Source: Apostichopus parvimensis (lineage: Eukaryota > Echinodermata > Holothuroidea > Aspidochirotida > Stichopodidae). From it: a stretch of DNA of 52,182 nt. Shown in pieces: positions 49,613 through 52,182 of the stretch; the stretch's first letter is position 1; the number at the start of each line of letters is the position of its first letter. Made by a program: the position numbers and the translations under genes. The notes below the pieces were generated by a model. The model did no database searches, was not told the origin of the DNA, and saw only the letters and a program-made list of their open reading frames with translations. The DNA lies in contig KN882207.1 in the NCBI GenBank assembly GCA_000934455.1, positions 534,347 through 586,528 on the forward strand, given 5' to 3'.

Positions 49613-50671
49613 CGCCTATAGGCTATACCACTAGGCTATACCAAGGGGTGGGCATTCTGTACTGTGTACTCTTATTGTTTTTATAAGTGCTGGACCAATA
49701 CTCCACAGAATTAGGACAGCTGATTCATATGCTTTTCAGGGGTAAGAGCAATGACATAATAATTAATGAACTAACATGGCCCTAACTAAATTTTGCATTA
49801 AATTGGTTTAATTGACACAACCCCTAGTAGTCTAGGAGACTATGCTAGTAAGACATGGCTAGTCTCCTACTCCTGGCTTTAGAACTTTAAAAGAGTCGAA
49901 CGTTAGGCTTACTTAAAGGCCTAACTGTTAGTGTTAGCACTTAGTAGTATAGTAAAGGCTTCATAATTAACACACCCCCGTAATTGATGCACCTTCAAAT
50001 ATTACTAGCAACGATACAGCAGGCCACCGAAACTTTTTGCAGTCAAGCAGAATTACATATTTCATGAGTTTGAATCCATTTCAGCTATTTGCTGACCAAA
50101 TTGTGGTATTTTTTAAGCTTTTAACACCCTCCCCTCATTTTTGCACATTTTTTGGACATTTGGAAATCTTACACCCTAAAAATAACCAACATTACCCCAA
50201 TATGATACCACTACTCTCTGGGACCTGACCTGTCTGAGCTTAGAGGCTCAGAGCATAGCAAACAGCATCTTAAGTCAATGGATGTATACTAAGGCCTACA
50301 CTACAGTTAGCTTATCGACGAATGTGTCAATTTAGGGGTATGAAAGAACTTGACACGGCAGACATTTTGTGGTCAAATTCTGCTCAATTATACGGTGCAT
50401 AAGCACAGAACCTTAGATATTTTGAGATCATAACATTTCTGAGGAACTATACATATGAAAAACACATACAGTTGAGTGATTTGGATTTTTCCTTGATAGA
50501 CATAGTTGATCAAATCCTTAAGTGCGTCAATTATGAGCCCACCATGCTACTATTTCTACGAAGGCTAGCAGCAACACTATTCTCGCGGAATGGGGTTAAC
50601 GCTGCATTGGTTTGTACCGTGTGCGTCATAATATGGGGATAATCATATCGTTCTTATTCAAAAGTACTTAC

Positions 50672-50770
50672 TTGTCTGACTTTTAGACCACTCGACTACA
50701 CGAACTGACTCTAGACTATTTTGAAACGTATGTCAGCTCTCTGTGACTACGAGACGTCATACACAGTAAA
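50672..50770 (-). promoter_or_regulatory. Candidate 5' UTR exon and start region of the methyltransferase gene
   Basis: The coding exon at 47187 begins with a splice acceptor, so an upstream noncoding exon is required. On the minus strand the best donor seen upstream is GACAA/GTAAGTAC, ending an exon at 50672. The upper end is unknown. No clear TATA box was identified. Splicing would remove an intron of about 3.5 kb. Confidence 0.3.
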
Positions 50771-50917
50771 TACTTTCTATGCAGAACTACGATTGGTAAG
50801 GTTCTCTAAGTAAATCGTACAGCACCATCCTTATCAATTTCTATGTACAGCACATAGCATAGGTCATGTGCTAGTGAACAACTTGTAAAGTTAGGGGCGC
50901 TGTTTGTTAAAAAAAAC

Positions 50918-50970
50918 CAGAGCCGTATATAAATATACGGCTCTGAAAAAAACCAGAGCCGTATATTCTC
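50918..50970. repeat. 28-base palindrome followed by a partial third copy
   Basis: CAGAGCCGTATAT (50918-50930) and its exact reverse complement (50933-50945) are two bases apart. After an A-run, CAGAGCCGTATA occurs again at 50954-50965. Confidence 0.9.
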
Positions 50971-51261
50971 TGAAAAAAAAAAACATTTACGATGTGTTTC
51001 AATCGTCTTTCAGGTTTCCCTGACACGATTTTGTTCCACGGACTAAAGACTAAATTCAATCTTGCAATACTGGGTATAGCGGCATTAGGCATTGAGCCCA
51101 TATTCGATAAGTGTTGCGGTTTTCTCACGGTAGCCGTAACAACTGAACCAAATTTCTCTGATCATGGAGTCTGTTTTACCTCCATGCTCTGATGACGTTT
51201 AATAGTTCATAGAATGCGGAACATCGTTAATTTTTGCCTTTGTACAAAGCTGAATGTACTC

Positions 51262-51340
51262 AATCCAAGGGCGGCGGAACCGGGGGCACTAGGGGGCACG
51301 TGCCCCCACTTTTCCTCAGGTTAAAAATGTGCCCCTTTTC
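51262..51340. repeat. GC-rich interspersed repeat with a 16-base palindrome
   Basis: It contains GGGGGCACGTGCCCCC (51292-51307), a perfect palindrome, next to GGCGGCGGAACC and GTGCCCCTTTTC. The base composition is sharply different from the flanks, which suggests a transposon end. Confidence 0.6.
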
Positions 51341-51474
51341 TACATATTATGTTAGGTCAGCGATATTTCAGTAAGAGATCTAATCCTAATTTAGAACTAT
51401 TAATGAATTTCTGTGGGTCAAACTCAAAGCTATTTCGAATGGAAATAATTTGTTAAGCTGCTCTTAACCTTAAG

Positions 51475-51815
51475 GCCCTGTCACATCTCACCGGATTGCA
51501 CGGACAAGAGTACGCGCGAAAAACAGTCATCCGGTTATTTCCGTTGGCAAAAGTTGTCGCGCGTGCTTCTGAGGGTTGCAACGTACCGGAAGTTTAACGG
51601 TGAAAACAGATTACAAACGTACAAGGGACGGACAGCAACGGACGAACAACGGATGAACAACGGAAGAACAACGAACGAACTAACGAACATCAACGGATAG
51701 TAACGAAATTACAACGGACAATAAACGGATAAAGAACATACAAAACGTAGGAGTACCGGAAAAGTAACGGACATGCCGGACTAGTAACGGAGAAGAAACG
51801 GTCTAAAACCTGGGC
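51475..51815. repeat. GC-richer element with AACGGAxGAAC repeats
   Basis: It begins GGCCCTGTCACATCTCACC and holds many CGG-spaced units such as CAACGGACGAACAACGGAT. The start resembles a transposon terminus. It encodes no recognisable protein. Confidence 0.6.
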
Positions 51816-51887
51816 CTCCGAAGTGCCTCAAAATCAGAACCCTTCAACCCCAACCGAACCGCATATTGCTGTACTGGGGCCCAGATG

Positions 51888-51940
51888 CAGGGACGTCGCT
51901 AGAGGAGGGGGGTGTGGGGGTGTCTCACCCCCCAAACTTG
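51888..51940 (+). repeat. Repeat edge starting CAGGGACGTCGCTAGAGG
   Basis: Related to the minus-strand repeat at 49170-49262 by the start CAGGGACGT, the G-runs and the CTCACCCC end. Confidence 0.5.
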
Positions 51941-51967
51941 GTTAAACTGACGGTAGTTGGAAAATTG

Positions 51968-52002
51968 GAGTGCGACAGTTGGAATTTCCGACTGTCGCAC
52001 TC
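51968..52002. repeat. 12-base perfect inverted repeat with 11-base loop
   Basis: GAGTGCGACAGT (51968-51979) pairs with ACTGTCGCACTC (51991-52002). Confidence 0.85.
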
Positions 52003-52182
52003 TAGTTTATCTAGACATATTCATATATTCCTATGAATGTGAATGACCTAAAAACTGGAAAATTTCGGTCAAAATTGACCTGTAATCAGTCATATTTACC
52101 ACGTTTTCCTTGCCAATTTGAGAAATTGTATCTCGCGATTCTTATACTCCACACTACAAAACTTTGTATGATTTTGAATACT

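Larger units (their letters stand above)
47188..50671. other. Putative 5' UTR intron of the methyltransferase gene
   Basis: No exon was recognised. It contains a short direct repeat at 48286-48328 (AGAATCATAATATT), a repeat edge at 49170-49262 and a SINE (49370-49612). Confidence 0.4.
50771..52182. other. Region upstream of the methyltransferase gene
   Basis: No gene was recognised. It holds two hairpins, a palindromic GC-rich repeat, an ACGG-rich segment and a repeat edge, listed separately. A short plus-strand frame (50992-51192) has no recognisable domain. Confidence 0.5.

Overview
This is a 52 kb eukaryotic genomic window. It is AT-rich by eye, has long introns with GT-AG borders, many simple and tandem repeats, two N gaps (750 and 80 bases), and decayed SINE, LINE and DNA-transposon pieces. 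The gene content and repeats suggest a marine invertebrate, most likely a deuterostome such as an echinoderm (a sea cucumber is possible). That placement is inference. No bacterial genes, operons, CRISPR arrays, rRNA genes or free-standing tRNA genes were seen.

Two protein-coding genes are supported, both on the minus strand, so each runs from high to low coordinates. (1) The 5' part of a numb homologue. A proposed first coding exon at 32393-32400 gives only Met-Ser and two bases of the next codon. It is followed by exons at 10925-11147, 7363-7437 and 1858-1932. All junctions are in phase and give the first 127 residues: a basic cortical-targeting N-terminus and the first half of the PTB domain. 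The gene continues beyond position 1. (2) A complete class I SAM-dependent methyltransferase with six coding exons (47047-47169, 46480-46640, 44179-44395, 41847-41944, 39198-39332, 37687-37798). They join in phase into a 281-residue protein ending in TAA, with a polyadenylation hexamer 73 bases downstream. A likely 5' UTR exon ends at 50672. The proposed start of numb lies about 5 kb beyond the 3' end of the methyltransferase gene.

Layout: 1-1857 numb intron; 1858-11147 numb PTB and N-terminal exons, with a minisatellite and mobile-element pieces in the introns; 11148-32392 a 21 kb first intron with repeats and the large N gap; 32393-about 32530 numb first exon; about 32530-37600 intergenic, with a SINE and a large tandem array around the small N gap; 37687-50672 methyltransferase gene, with tandem arrays in its introns; 50673-52182 upstream region with inverted repeats and GC-rich repeat fragments.

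The genes are not known to work together. Numb is a cortical adaptor for asymmetric division, Notch inhibition and endocytosis; the methyltransferase is probably a small-molecule enzyme. I saw no convincing undescribed system. The most useful observations are the numb exon structure, a pair of TTAA-flanked elements one of which carries a broken THAP domain, a small insertion with a clear target-site duplication, and the tandem arrays.
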